DNA from: Limibacterium fermenti
GTDB lineage: Bacteria > Bacteroidota > Bacteroidia > Bacteroidales > Dysgonomonadaceae
Direction: 5' to 3'
DNA length: 64,000 nt
Assembly: GCF_041902845.1 (NCBI RefSeq)
Contig: NZ_CP159486.1
Coordinates: 1,550,001 to 1,614,000 of the forward strand
Shown: positions 33,680 through 42,685 of the stretch, in pieces
Layout: every line of letters starts with the position of its first letter
Position numbering within the stretch: position 1 is the stretch's first letter
Notes under the pieces: generated by a model
The model's input: only the letters and a program-made list of their open reading frames with translations
Database searches by the model: none
What the model was told of the DNA's origin: nothing
Translations under genes and position numbers: made by a program

Positions 33680-34513
33680 ATGGATGTAAAATTAAAATCG
33701 AAGTTCCCGTTTTCCAGCACTCTGTTTGTAATCGTATCCGTAGCGATGGTGTTAACCCTCGTTTTGTTTTGGTTTCAAAAGAAAACCAAAGCGCGTGATT
33801 ATCGCGAAATCGTGAAAGAGGGTGTTTTACAGGTTGTGACGGATTATAATACCACCGGTTATTTTGTATCGGGCGATTCTATTTCGGGTTTTCAGTATGA
33901 GTTATTACAAGCCATGGCGGCAGAGTGGGGAATAGAAGTCTCGATTGATCTCGAAAACAGTTTGGATGATAATCTGGAAGGCTTGGACCGGCACCGGTAT
34001 GATATGGTCGCCCGGAATGTTCCCTTAACGACAACTCTTAAACACCAATATGCGTTTACGCATCCCCTTATTCTTAATAAGCAGGTGTTAATCCAGCGTA
34101 AGCCGGAGTACAACGACAGTCTTCCATTGGTAAGGCAACATCTCGATTTGGCGAAGAAAACCATTTATGTGCCTAAATCGTCTCCGGCCATTTTACGCTT
34201 GGATAATCTTTCGCATGAGATCGGAGATACGATTTATGTGAAGGAAGATGACATGTATGGACAAGAACAATTGGTGATGATGGTAGCTGCCGGACAAATT
34301 GATTTTACAGTTTGTGACGAAAAATCGGCCGACGAACTGGCGCGGTCTTTTCCGGAAATCGATGTAGAAACCGATATCGGGTTTACTCATTTGGAATCGT
34401 GGATTGTTCGGAAAGATGCGCCCGTTTTGCTCGACAGTTTAAATGCATGGCTTTCCCGCTTTCGGAAGACCGAAGAGTTTGAGCGAATCTATCAGCGGTA
34501 TTACGAATCATGA
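33680..34513 (+). CDS. Membrane-anchored solute-binding protein family 3 (MltF-like, no lytic domain)
   Basis: A 277-residue protein: cytoplasmic KLKSKF, one transmembrane helix (about 15-35), then a periplasmic type-3 solute-binding domain with GVLQVVTDYNTTGYFV near 49, GFQYELLQAMAAEWG near 73, RHRYDMVARNVPLTT near 106 and LDSLNAWLSRFRKTEEFERIYQRYY at the end. It resembles the N-terminal half of MltF but stops before a transglycosylase domain. It starts right after the porin stop with no gap. A role as a tethered ligand sensor or binder working with the porin is plausible but unproven. Confidence 0.75.
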   Translation: MDVKLKSKFPFSSTLFVIVSVAMVLTLVLFWFQKKTKARDYREIVKEGVLQVVTDYNTTGYFVSGDSISGFQYELLQAMAAEWGIEVSIDLENSLDDNLEGLDRHRYDMVARNVPLTTTLKHQYAFTHPLILNKQVLIQRKPEYNDSLPLVRQHLDLAKKTIYVPKSSPAILRLDNLSHEIGDTIYVKEDDMYGQEQLVMMVAAGQIDFTVCDEKSADELARSFPEIDVETDIGFTHLESWIVRKDAPVLLDSLNAWLSRFRKTEEFERIYQRYYES

Positions 34514-34519
34514 TTATTC

Positions 34520-34609
34520 CCCCCCTCATAGTTCATAGCTCATAGTTCATAGCTCATACTTCATACTTCATAGCTCATAGTTCATAGCTCATACTTCATA
34601 CTTCATAGC
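34520..34609. repeat. Heptamer array between convergent genes
   Basis: About 12 copies of period-7 words CTCATAG, TTCATAG, CTCATAC and TTCATAC. The array lies between the 3' ends of the solute-binding gene and hemW; on the minus strand it starts at the TGA of hemW. Confidence 0.85.
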
Positions 34610-35740
34610 TCATTTCACCCACATCAGATCGCTCATAATCCCATCCGAAATGAAGATCCCTTCACGAGTCAGCATTAGCGTGTTTTGATCGATTGAGAGC
34701 AAATGCCCGGTCAGATATTTTTCTGCGTTCTCAAGGCAATAACGATATAACTCTTCGCCGAATAGTTTTCGTAGATTCGATAAATCCACCCCCCATTGAG
34801 TTCGTAAGCCGGTCAGGATATATTCGTTATAGCGGGTCGTGATGTCGAGTATTTCTATTTCTGACGATAATTGGCTCTTCTTCATCTCTTCGATGTAACG
34901 TGACAGGGAATACACATTCCATTTGCGGCTTTTCCCGTCAAAAGAATGGGCGGCCGGCCCCAATCCGACGTATTTTTCGCCTTGCCAATAAGACGTATTA
35001 TGACGGGAGTAGCGTTGATTCCTGGCAAAATTGGCTATTTCGTAATGCTCGAAACCGGCAGAGGTAAGCATGTCGATCAGCATCGAAAACATATCGGTAC
35101 TCAACTCGTCGGAAACAGGACGTATTTTGCCCTTTTTAAGCAAAACCGTAAGCGGAGTCTTGTCTTCATAAATAAGATGATAGGCAGAAATATGTTGAAT
35201 ATTCAGAGACAGGGCTTGTAAAAGGTTTTGTTGCCAAATGTCGAGTGTTTGCCCGGGTAAACCATACATCAAGTCAATGCTGATGTTATCGAACGCGCCG
35301 ATATCCTGACACTTTTTTACGGTTTCGATGGCTTGTTGAGCCGTATGACGCCGGCTTAAGAAGGCCAGTTCCGTGTCATGGAAACTTTGAATGCCGATGC
35401 TGATGCGATTGAAAGGCAAAAGCCGGAGATCTTCTATGTATTTCAAAGAAAGATCATCCGGATTCGCTTCGAGCGTTATCTCTGCCTTTTCAGTGATTGG
35501 AAAGGTCTTGAAGAGGGCCTCAATAATCTGTTCCAACTGTTCTCGACTCAATCGAGAAGGCGTACCTCCTCCGAAGTAGATCGTTTTGACCGGCTCATCG
35601 ACTTCGTCTTTTCGTAAAAGGATTTCTTGGCAAAGGGCGGCGACAAAAGCATCCTTCGCCCTTTCGTCCGTACCCGTAAAGAAGTCGCAGTAAAGGCAAC
35701 GGGTTTTGCAGAAAGGAATGTGTAAATAAATGCCGGCCAA
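34610..35740 (-). CDS. hemW: Radical SAM protein HemW (coproporphyrinogen oxidase-like)
   Basis: Radical SAM protein of the HemN/HemW family, thought to insert or carry heme rather than oxidize coproporphyrinogen. The 376 residues begin MAGIYLHIPFCKTRCLYCDF with the CxxxCxxC cluster motif at 11-18, then YFGGGTPSRL near 56, ISIGIQSFHDTEL near 115 and DLMYGLPGQT near 158. The length and lack of an N-terminal extension fit HemW better than HemN. It lies 5 nt after the HD-domain gene; a GDPD gene overlaps that one, giving a three-gene operon. Confidence 0.9.
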   Translation of the reverse strand: MAGIYLHIPFCKTRCLYCDFFTGTDERAKDAFVAALCQEILLRKDEVDEPVKTIYFGGGTPSRLSREQLEQIIEALFKTFPITEKAEITLEANPDDLSLKYIEDLRLLPFNRISIGIQSFHDTELAFLSRRHTAQQAIETVKKCQDIGAFDNISIDLMYGLPGQTLDIWQQNLLQALSLNIQHISAYHLIYEDKTPLTVLLKKGKIRPVSDELSTDMFSMLIDMLTSAGFEHYEIANFARNQRYSRHNTSYWQGEKYVGLGPAAHSFDGKSRKWNVYSLSRYIEEMKKSQLSSEIEILDITTRYNEYILTGLRTQWGVDLSNLRKLFGEELYRYCLENAEKYLTGHLLSIDQNTLMLTREGIFISDGIMSDLMWVK

Positions 35741-35745
35741 TATGC

Positions 35746-36186
35746 TTATTCTTTTTCCGTCAGTTGTTTGTATGCCTTTAAATAACGATGCAGGCGTTCG
35801 ACGTCCTGCGCCGTCAGTTCGTTCAGGCGGCGAATATCCATATTATCGGACAAGTCATTGAGTTTTACCCGTACGGCAACCGGATTTTTCTCAACCCGAA
35901 GAATGTATTCCTCATACGATTCATTATCCCGTCGCGTCATCGCATCCACTGCATCGACAATATCCGGTGAAAAACCCTCCGCCGACAAGTCCTTCAGTGT
36001 CCACTCCGTATCTTCTACCACATCGTGCAAAATGCCTACAATCTTTTCCTGAAGAGTGCGCCCGGCATTCATCACTCTGAAAGGATGGTCTATATACGGA
36101 CGGCCATTGTGGGAATCCAACTGATTTTCATGCGCCTTAATAGCGATACGGATAGCTTTACTCAGTTGTTGTTGCAAGTTGATCAT
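35746..36186 (-). CDS. HD-domain hydrolase, Mesh1/RelA-hydrolase-like
   Basis: A 146-residue HD-superfamily protein: AIKAHENQLDSHNGRPYIDHPFRV (first His), ILHDVVEDTEWTLKDL (HD and ED) near 52, and VKLNDLSDNMDIRRL near 106. This order matches the hydrolase domain of RelA/SpoT and small alarmone hydrolases, which degrade (p)ppGpp. There is no synthetase domain. It starts by overlapping the GDPD stop by 4 nt and precedes hemW by 5 nt. The substrate is inferred only. Confidence 0.8.
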   Translation of the reverse strand: MINLQQQLSKAIRIAIKAHENQLDSHNGRPYIDHPFRVMNAGRTLQEKIVGILHDVVEDTEWTLKDLSAEGFSPDIVDAVDAMTRRDNESYEEYILRVEKNPVAVRVKLNDLSDNMDIRRLNELTAQDVERLHRYLKAYKQLTEKE

Positions 36187-36962
36187 CTTGCTTCGTTGAT
36201 TAATTGTCTAACGAGAACAGGCTCGTCCGTAGTGATATAATCCAACTTCAGGTTGATCATCTGACGAATGTCTTCCGCTTTATTAACCGTCCATGCATTT
36301 ACTTTCATTCCATAGTCATGAGAGGATGCTACCCATTGTGGGTTTTTAGACAAGACATTGTAATGGTAATCGATGCCGGCGGCGCCTATTTCGTGAAGAG
36401 CGTCCGGAGTTAAGTCACCATTGAGATAATACACTTTGGCTTGAGGATCGACCCGTCGCACTTGATTCACGAAGTTGATGCCGAAAGCAATGTATTCCAC
36501 TCTGTCTTGCAGTCCTTTTTCGCGAACCATGGCGATAGCCTTTTCGGTCAGTTCATCTTCCTGCGCTTTCGTACGATGGGATTTGAATTCGATAATCAGC
36601 TTGACGTTTTTGCATTTTTCGAAAGCCTCCAGATATTCTTCCAGCGTGGGCAACGGTTCTCCGTTGGCCAGTTTGACTGATCGGAGCGTAGCTGCCGGCG
36701 TGTCCTGTACGATGATCTTTTTTCCGTTTAACTCCACGTCCGCATCATGGTTTACTACGGGGATGCCGTCGGACGAGAGCCAGATATCCATTTCCGATCC
36801 GTAAATATCCAGCGAGTCGGCCTTCATTAATGCCGTAATGGAGTTCTGGGCCGAACCGTCGGTTTTCCAATATCCGCGATGAGCTATAATCTGTGTCTGA
36901 GAGGTTGCCTGAAAAGCAATAAAAAGCAATAAGAGGCAAGTAAAGGATGTTTTTTTATTCAT
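36183..36962 (-). CDS. Periplasmic glycerophosphodiester phosphodiesterase
   Basis: Hydrolyses glycerophosphodiesters to glycerol-3-phosphate and an alcohol. In 259 residues it has a signal peptide (MNKKTSFTCLLLLFIAFQATSQ), the catalytic IIAHRGYWKT near 25, SEMDIWLSSDGIPVVNHD near 56-73 with the metal-binding Glu and Asp and the second His, and a C-terminal VNAWTVNKAEDIRQM followed by DYITTDEP. It is the first gene of the GDPD-HD-HemW operon. Confidence 0.9.
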   Translation of the reverse strand: MNKKTSFTCLLLLFIAFQATSQTQIIAHRGYWKTDGSAQNSITALMKADSLDIYGSEMDIWLSSDGIPVVNHDADVELNGKKIIVQDTPAATLRSVKLANGEPLPTLEEYLEAFEKCKNVKLIIEFKSHRTKAQEDELTEKAIAMVREKGLQDRVEYIAFGINFVNQVRRVDPQAKVYYLNGDLTPDALHEIGAAGIDYHYNVLSKNPQWVASSHDYGMKVNAWTVNKAEDIRQMINLKLDYITTDEPVLVRQLINEAR

Positions 36963-37093
36963 TTTTACTTCGTATTTTTTTTATTACGGCAAATATACAC
37001 CATAAAACCGGCAAATGTGTTACATTTTTGTGAAATTTATCAATAATCGATGGCTGTTACCGATTGTGATCTAAAAAAAATATTGTACTATTT

Positions 37094-37125
37094 TTTGTTT
37101 AGTTTGATCAAACTTCCTATCTTTA
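37094..37125 (+). promoter_or_regulatory. susC promoter with palindromic spacer
   Basis: TTTG (37094-37097), 20 nt, then TATCTTTA (37118-37125), one mismatch from the Bacteroidetes consensus. The spacer contains a perfect 14-bp palindrome AGTTTGATCAAACT (37101-37114), a likely operator for a regulator that would compete with RNA polymerase. Transcription should begin near 37132. Confidence 0.7.
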
Positions 37126-37235
37126 CATCAAAATCGTAATACAATATAATTATTATATCAGAAATGGGTAATAATAATGTAAAAACTTCCATCTTTCGCT
37201 CTTTTTTAGGAGTTTTGTTAACTCTTGTTAATAAC

Positions 37236-37249
37236 GGGGGGGGGGGGGG
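37236..37249 (+). repeat. Homopolymer of 14 G in the susC leader
   Basis: Fourteen consecutive G, the only long G/C homopolymer noticed in the window. It lies about 100 nt after the predicted start of transcription and about 320 nt before susC. Tracts of this length are prone to slippage in other bacteria. Confidence 0.9.
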
Positions 37250-37566
37250 TATTTTACATTAATTAATAATAGCTTCCGTTCCCTTCCTATCCTTTGTTTT
37301 TTTATACCTGCGATAAGCCGCCGTATAACCGCTCGGCTTTGTTGTATATCTTCACATATATCTATATTCGTAAATCCCCATGATGTGCTATTTCCGGTTT
37401 CGCTTCCGCGACTCTCGGTAGGAAGCCGTCTTTAAAGAGACGGCGAGCAGCGTTGTGATACTTCCCTTAAGGGCTGTATTTATGACGAAATATGAAAAAC
37501 AGTTCTACTCTGTTTATATATCTATTTTTATTTATTCAAAGTATTAATTTAAACAATCATGAAAGT

Positions 37567-40500
37567 ATGAAAAGAAAATTTTTTAACTTGATGAAAGGTT
37601 TATTATTCGCAGTTGTGTGGATAATTTCCTTGGGAATGGTTGCGCAAACATCCATTCAGGGAACGGTTACCGACGCCGGAGGTACTCCGATGATCGGGGT
37701 AAACGTAATCGAAAAAGGGACGACAAACGGTATTATGACCGATGTCGACGGCAAATTTGCTTTAAGAGTGGCTTCTCCTGCTTCTACGGTAGTATTTTCG
37801 TATGTTGGTTTTATGACTCAGGAAATCGTTGTCGGAGATAAAAGACAATTTTCCATCGTGATGGACGAAGATACGGAAAGTCTTCAGGAAATTGTAGTGG
37901 TCGGATACGGTACGCAGGCAAAGAAAGACATTACCGGTTCGGTGGCGGTGGTCGATACTAAAGAATTGCTGGCTTCCACCGGTTCTTCGGCCACACAGCA
38001 GTTGCAGGGAAAAACCCCCGGAGTATATATCGGGCAAACCGGATCACCCGGCTCGGCAACCATGGTGCGTATCCGCGGTATCAATACGGTGAATGATAAC
38101 GGGCCTCTGTATGTGATTGACGGCGTATCTACCCGTAACCAAAACCTGAGCAGCCTCAATCCCAACGACATTGAAAGCATGCAGGTGTTAAAAGATGCTT
38201 CTTCGGCTGCTATTTATGGTGCACAGGCTGCAAACGGTGTCATCCTTATCACCACAAAGAGAGGTACGGCTTCGGGGCAGCCCAAGATCAATTACGACGC
38301 CTATTACGGTGTTCAAAAGACCACGAGCAGATACGATATGCTCAATTCGGCAGACCGTTTGGCTCTCGAGTGGGAATCGCTAACCAACGCATTGGTGCTT
38401 CGCGATGCGAAATTCGATACAGATGGGAAAGAAGTATTTCCCTATCATCCCCAATTTGGAAATCAAAAAGATCCGATAATACCTAATTATCTGACGATCA
38501 AAGGTGCCGGAGGAAATCAAAACCTCGACATAAAGGATTATTCTTATCCTGATAATCAGATGGTCCCGTATTCAGATACCGATTGGTGGGACGAAATAGA
38601 CCGCACGGCACCGATACAAAACCATCAACTAACCCTTTCGGGTGGCGGTGCAAAAGGAAAATATCTGATGGGGCTGAACTATTTCGACCAGAAAGGTACT
38701 GTCGTATATACTTACTATACTCGTTACCAAACCCGCTTGAATACCTCGTTCGATGTGCGTCCTTGGTTGCGCGTAGGTGAGAACTTGCAGTACACTTACA
38801 CAAAGGACTTGGGTTTGAACGTGACGGCTACCGAGTCAACACCTTATTCGTGGACGTACCGAGCCTCGCCATGGGTGCCGGTGAAAGACCCGATGGGCAA
38901 CTGGGCCGGATCAAAATTCAGCGGCACGGGTAACTGGCAGAACGTGGTAGCCCAACAGGAACGCAATAAGGACAATTACTGGAGCAATTCCCGTATTTTC
39001 GGCAATGTATGGGGCGAAGCGGATATTCTTAAAGAACTGATGTTCCGCACCAGTTTCGGGTTGGATTATACCAATGCTTATAGTTACTATATAAGTAAAA
39101 AGAACCTCGAGTTTGCAGAAAGCCCCGGCACAAACCATTTTCAGGAAGCTGCGTCGTTTAACTTCCGGTGGGTTTGGACCAATACGCTTACCTATAATAA
39201 GGTGTTTGGCGACGTCCATTCGTTGAATGTGGTTGCAGGTACCGAAGCCATCCGCGACGGACTGGGAAGAGGCATGGAAGCGCGGCGATATCATTATTTG
39301 TATGAAGACAATACCAACACTTGGATATTGCCTATGGGAGCCAACGATACTCAACGTACCAACAATTCATGGTATAACGGCGAGTTTGCCTTGTTCGGCG
39401 TTTTCACACGCGTTGATTATTCTTTTGCCGATAAATATTTGATCACCGGAATTGTCCGCCGCGACGGCGTATCGCGTTTTGCGAAAAAGAACCGTTACGG
39501 TACTTTCCCATCCATGTCGGTAGGTTGGCGAATATCGGAAGAAGGATTTATGCAGAACACCAAACATTGGTTGGATGACCTGAAGCTGCGCGTGGGATAC
39601 GGGCTTACCGGAAACGCGGAAATACCCCGGGCCACGAACTTTGCCATGCTTTTCAGTACCGAGGCCGACAGAACCAATTATGACTTGAGCGGTTCCAACA
39701 CAGGTTCAGACCTGGGATATAAGCTGGCTACCTACGGAAACGAAGACACGCGGTGGGAAGCTCTTAAAATGACAAACATAGGTGTGGACGCCACTTTCGG
39801 CAAAGGGCGTTTTTCCACCACGCTGGAATTCTATAACAAACTCACAACCGACATGCTTATTGAGGCGGCATATTCGGCCCTGGCCAATGAAGAAATAGGC
39901 CGGCCATACATCAATTACGGAGATATGCGCAACAGCGGCGTCGATTTCAGTTTCAATTACCGCGATAAGGCAGGCGATTGGGCATGGGATGTGGGACTGA
40001 ATCTTTCTGCGTATAAAAATAAAGTGCTCAAGCTTTCCGATGCCGACGATTTCGCTTTATGGGGTCGCGGCGACCGGTTCGATATTGGTGAAACCCGCAC
40101 CATTAAGGGAGGCGCTATCTCTGAGTTCTTCGGATTGAATATATTGGGCTTCTATGAAAACGAAAAAGATGTACTGGAATCGCCGATACCGTATGGCGCC
40201 GCAGAAGCTCCTATCGCTACAACCGCCAAACAATGGGTCGGAAAATACAAATTTGAGGATGTAAGCGGTCCGGAAGGAAAGCCCGACGGCAAGATAACGA
40301 TGGACGACCGGAAAGTCATCGGCAGCCCCCATCCCGACCTCATGGCAGGGTTAACCGGCACATTGACCTACAAAAACTGGGATCTTACCATGTTCTGGTA
40401 TTCCACCATCGGAAACGAGCTGTTGAACAATACGAAGTATTTCACCGATTTTCAGTTGTTCAGTGGTAACCGTTCCACACGGATGCGCGACTTGTCGTGG

Positions 40501-40857
40501 AAACTGAACGGCGACAACTCCAAAGCCGAACTGCCTATCTTGGATTCGAAAGACGGACAGAGCGGCGTTGTCCTAAACTCTTATTATATTGAAGACGGTT
40601 CATTCTTGAAACTGAAAAACCTGGTCATCGGGTACACGCTGCCTAAAAAGTTAGTGCAAAAAGCCACTATCTCCAATCTCCGGGTTTATATACAGGCTGA
40701 AAACTTGCTGACACTGACTAAATACACCGGTCTGGATCCGGAGATCACCAACAGGGACACCGGAGCCGGAAACCGTTCAGACCTGAGCCGGGGTATTGAC
40801 GGCGGTGGATGGCCCACCACTATGAGGCTGCTCTTTGGGGTGAATTTTGAATTTTAA
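37567..40857 (+). CDS. SusC/RagA-family TonB-linked outer-membrane transporter
   Basis: Outer-membrane receptor that, with its SusD partner, takes up glycans or peptides using TonB energy. The frame opens at 37492, but the signal peptide MKRKFFNLMKGLLFAVVWIISLGMVAQ begins at 37567, giving 1096 residues. Next come a carboxypeptidase-D-like domain (about 30-115; TVTDAGGTPMIGVNVIEKGT), the TonB box LQEIVVVGYGTQ, a plug domain (TPGVYIGQTGSPGSATMVRIRG, NPNDIESMQVLKDASSAAIYG) and a 22-strand barrel ending MRLLFGVNFEF. No glycoside hydrolase or SusE/F is adjacent, so the substrate cannot be named. Confidence 0.93.
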   Translation: MKRKFFNLMKGLLFAVVWIISLGMVAQTSIQGTVTDAGGTPMIGVNVIEKGTTNGIMTDVDGKFALRVASPASTVVFSYVGFMTQEIVVGDKRQFSIVMDEDTESLQEIVVVGYGTQAKKDITGSVAVVDTKELLASTGSSATQQLQGKTPGVYIGQTGSPGSATMVRIRGINTVNDNGPLYVIDGVSTRNQNLSSLNPNDIESMQVLKDASSAAIYGAQAANGVILITTKRGTASGQPKINYDAYYGVQKTTSRYDMLNSADRLALEWESLTNALVLRDAKFDTDGKEVFPYHPQFGNQKDPIIPNYLTIKGAGGNQNLDIKDYSYPDNQMVPYSDTDWWDEIDRTAPIQNHQLTLSGGGAKGKYLMGLNYFDQKGTVVYTYYTRYQTRLNTSFDVRPWLRVGENLQYTYTKDLGLNVTATESTPYSWTYRASPWVPVKDPMGNWAGSKFSGTGNWQNVVAQQERNKDNYWSNSRIFGNVWGEADILKELMFRTSFGLDYTNAYSYYISKKNLEFAESPGTNHFQEAASFNFRWVWTNTLTYNKVFGDVHSLNVVAGTEAIRDGLGRGMEARRYHYLYEDNTNTWILPMGANDTQRTNNSWYNGEFALFGVFTRVDYSFADKYLITGIVRRDGVSRFAKKNRYGTFPSMSVGWRISEEGFMQNTKHWLDDLKLRVGYGLTGNAEIPRATNFAMLFSTEADRTNYDLSGSNTGSDLGYKLATYGNEDTRWEALKMTNIGVDATFGKGRFSTTLEFYNKLTTDMLIEAAYSALANEEIGRPYINYGDMRNSGVDFSFNYRDKAGDWAWDVGLNLSAYKNKVLKLSDADDFALWGRGDRFDIGETRTIKGGAISEFFGLNILGFYENEKDVLESPIPYGAAEAPIATTAKQWVGKYKFEDVSGPEGKPDGKITMDDRKVIGSPHPDLMAGLTGTLTYKNWDLTMFWYSTIGNELLNNTKYFTDFQLFSGNRSTRMRDLSWKLNGDNSKAELPILDSKDGQSGVVLNSYYIEDGSFLKLKNLVIGYTLPKKLVQKATISNLRVYIQAENLLTLTKYTGLDPEITNRDTGAGNRSDLSRGIDGGGWPTTMRLLFGVNFEF

Positions 40858-40878
40858 ACCGATTAAAAATAAAACAAT

Positions 40879-42639
40879 ATGACACGTAAAAACATATTAT
40901 TCTTATTGATGGCTTTATCGGCCATGCTGCTTTATTCCTGCGGGGAAGACTTCCTTTATAAAGCTCCCCAGGGCAGTATCGACCAAGCTGCATTGATGAA
41001 CGAACAAGGTATCGATCTTTTGACGGTAAATGCCTATGCCAACCTCACCGAGAACGGGTGGGGCGCTTCGCCGTTTAACTGGACATTCGGCGGTATGTAC
41101 GGAGGCGACGCGAATAAAGGTTCCGACGCCAACGACCAGTCCATTCTCAACGAAATGGAACAATACAACGTATCAACCACCAACGGCTATATTAACGACA
41201 AATGGGCGTGGATTTACAGAGGCGCCAAAAGGATAAATATTGCGCTGCAAACAATGGCTCAGGTAGAAGGCTTGCCGGAAGCGTTCCAGAAAACACGTAA
41301 CGGCGAATTGCATTTCCTGCGTGCCATGGCTTATTTTGAAGGCCTCAAAGTGTTCGGTCCTTATATTCCGTGGATAGACGAAACCATTACCGATAATGAC
41401 CCCAAAGTGCATAACGACATAGATATTTATCCGAAAGTGCTGGAAGATATCGATATTGCCATACGCGACTTGCCCGAGAAGCAAAGCCAGCCCGGCCGCG
41501 CCAATGTGTGGGCAGCCAAAGCTCTGAAAGCAAAGATACTGATGCACAAGGGCGACTTGGCAGCAGCCAAACCCATTCTAAAGGACGTGATAGACAACGG
41601 GCAAACATCCAACGGGCAAAAATACGGACTTGAAGATGATCTGACGGCCAACTTCGACAGTTATCGCGAAAATGGAAAAGAATCGATTTTTGCCGTACAG
41701 TTTTCCCTTGAAGACGATAATGCCAATTCCGGCATGTCGTTATGCTATCCTTACGGCGGAGTAGGTGCGCCCGGCGGATGCTGCGGGTTTTACCAGCCCT
41801 CCAACGAACTCGCCAATTCTTTTAAAGTGGACGCCAACGGGTTGCCGTTACTGGATAATTCCTACAGGAACGCACCTTTTGTGGACACCAGATATGTCCC
41901 CGGTAAAGATGAAAAGGATTATCCGCATTCCATAAACAATAACGATGTGGCTGTTGACCCGCGCATCGATTTTGCGATCGGGCGCTACGGCATTCCGTAT
42001 AAAGACTGGGGAGTACCCAGAACGAACTGGGTGCGCGATATTAATAACGGAGGGTTTTACCTGCCTAAAAAACATGTATATACCAAGAAAGAGCTGGATG
42101 CAGGCTTGGGCAGCTATGGAATTCATGACGGATGGGCGCCCGGCTCAGCCATCAACCTGCAATACCTGAGTTTGCGCGATATTATCCTGCAATATGCCGA
42201 ATGCCTGGCAAACGATAACGACCTGTCGGGTGCGATGGAGCTGGTCAATCAAATCCGCACTCGCGCCGCGCTTCCTGTAAACACGATCAAGTCGGACGGA
42301 AAACCGGCCGCTAACTATAAGATTGCCAACTATCCGACCACGCATGCCGCTTTTACCAATAAAGAAGAGTGCATAAAAGCTGTCAGGATGGAACGGAAAC
42401 TGGAATTGGCGATGGAAGGGCACCGCTGGTTTGATTTGGTCCGCTGGGGAGGAGAGTATATGGCAAAAACGCTTTCCGATTATGTGGATTTTGAAAAAGG
42501 ACATATCTCAAAATTCGCCACATTTAATAAACTATCGGCAAACAAAACGATGTTTCCATTGCCGCAAACGCAGATACAGACGATGGGGAATGACGAGAAC
42601 GGCAACCCCTATTTGGTACAACCCGATGCCTGGAGATAA
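40879..42639 (+). CDS. SusD/RagB-family nutrient-binding lipoprotein
   Basis: Surface lipoprotein that caps the SusC barrel and binds the substrate. In 586 residues it has a lipoprotein signal (MTRKNILFLLMALSAMLLYSC, Cys at 21), the TPR-like helical region with RGAKRINIALQTMAQ and ELHFLRAMAYFEGLKVFGP near 145-165, and the family C-terminal block KAVRMERKLELAMEGHRWFDLVRWGGE near 510. It follows susC by 21 nt and ends before a strong terminator. Confidence 0.93.
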   Translation: MTRKNILFLLMALSAMLLYSCGEDFLYKAPQGSIDQAALMNEQGIDLLTVNAYANLTENGWGASPFNWTFGGMYGGDANKGSDANDQSILNEMEQYNVSTTNGYINDKWAWIYRGAKRINIALQTMAQVEGLPEAFQKTRNGELHFLRAMAYFEGLKVFGPYIPWIDETITDNDPKVHNDIDIYPKVLEDIDIAIRDLPEKQSQPGRANVWAAKALKAKILMHKGDLAAAKPILKDVIDNGQTSNGQKYGLEDDLTANFDSYRENGKESIFAVQFSLEDDNANSGMSLCYPYGGVGAPGGCCGFYQPSNELANSFKVDANGLPLLDNSYRNAPFVDTRYVPGKDEKDYPHSINNNDVAVDPRIDFAIGRYGIPYKDWGVPRTNWVRDINNGGFYLPKKHVYTKKELDAGLGSYGIHDGWAPGSAINLQYLSLRDIILQYAECLANDNDLSGAMELVNQIRTRAALPVNTIKSDGKPAANYKIANYPTTHAAFTNKEECIKAVRMERKLELAMEGHRWFDLVRWGGEYMAKTLSDYVDFEKGHISKFATFNKLSANKTMFPLPQTQIQTMGNDENGNPYLVQPDAWR

Positions 42640-42643
42640 CTTT

Positions 42644-42674
42644 AAAAAGGGAGACTTCGTGTCTCCCCTTTTTT
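42644..42674 (+). terminator. Terminator of the susCD operon
   Basis: AAAAAGGGAGAC and GTCTCCCCTTTTTT form a 7-bp GC-rich stem (GGGAGAC/GTCTCCC, 42649-42655 and 42661-42667) with loop TTCGT and a T-run, starting 4 nt after the susD stop. The A-run before the stem extends pairing with the T-run. Confidence 0.9.
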
Positions 42675-42685
42675 ATACAACAGCA

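Larger units (their letters stand above)
36963..37566. promoter_or_regulatory. Long divergent region upstream of GDPD and susC
   Basis: This 604-nt gap holds a -7 box for the leftward GDPD gene (TATATTTG on the minus strand at 36990-36997), the susC promoter (37094-37125), a 14-bp palindrome in its spacer, a run of 14 G (37236-37249) and a 7-bp hairpin GCCGTCT-TTAAAG-AGACGGC (37425-37444). The predicted susC leader is about 430 nt. No gene was recognised in it. Confidence 0.7.
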
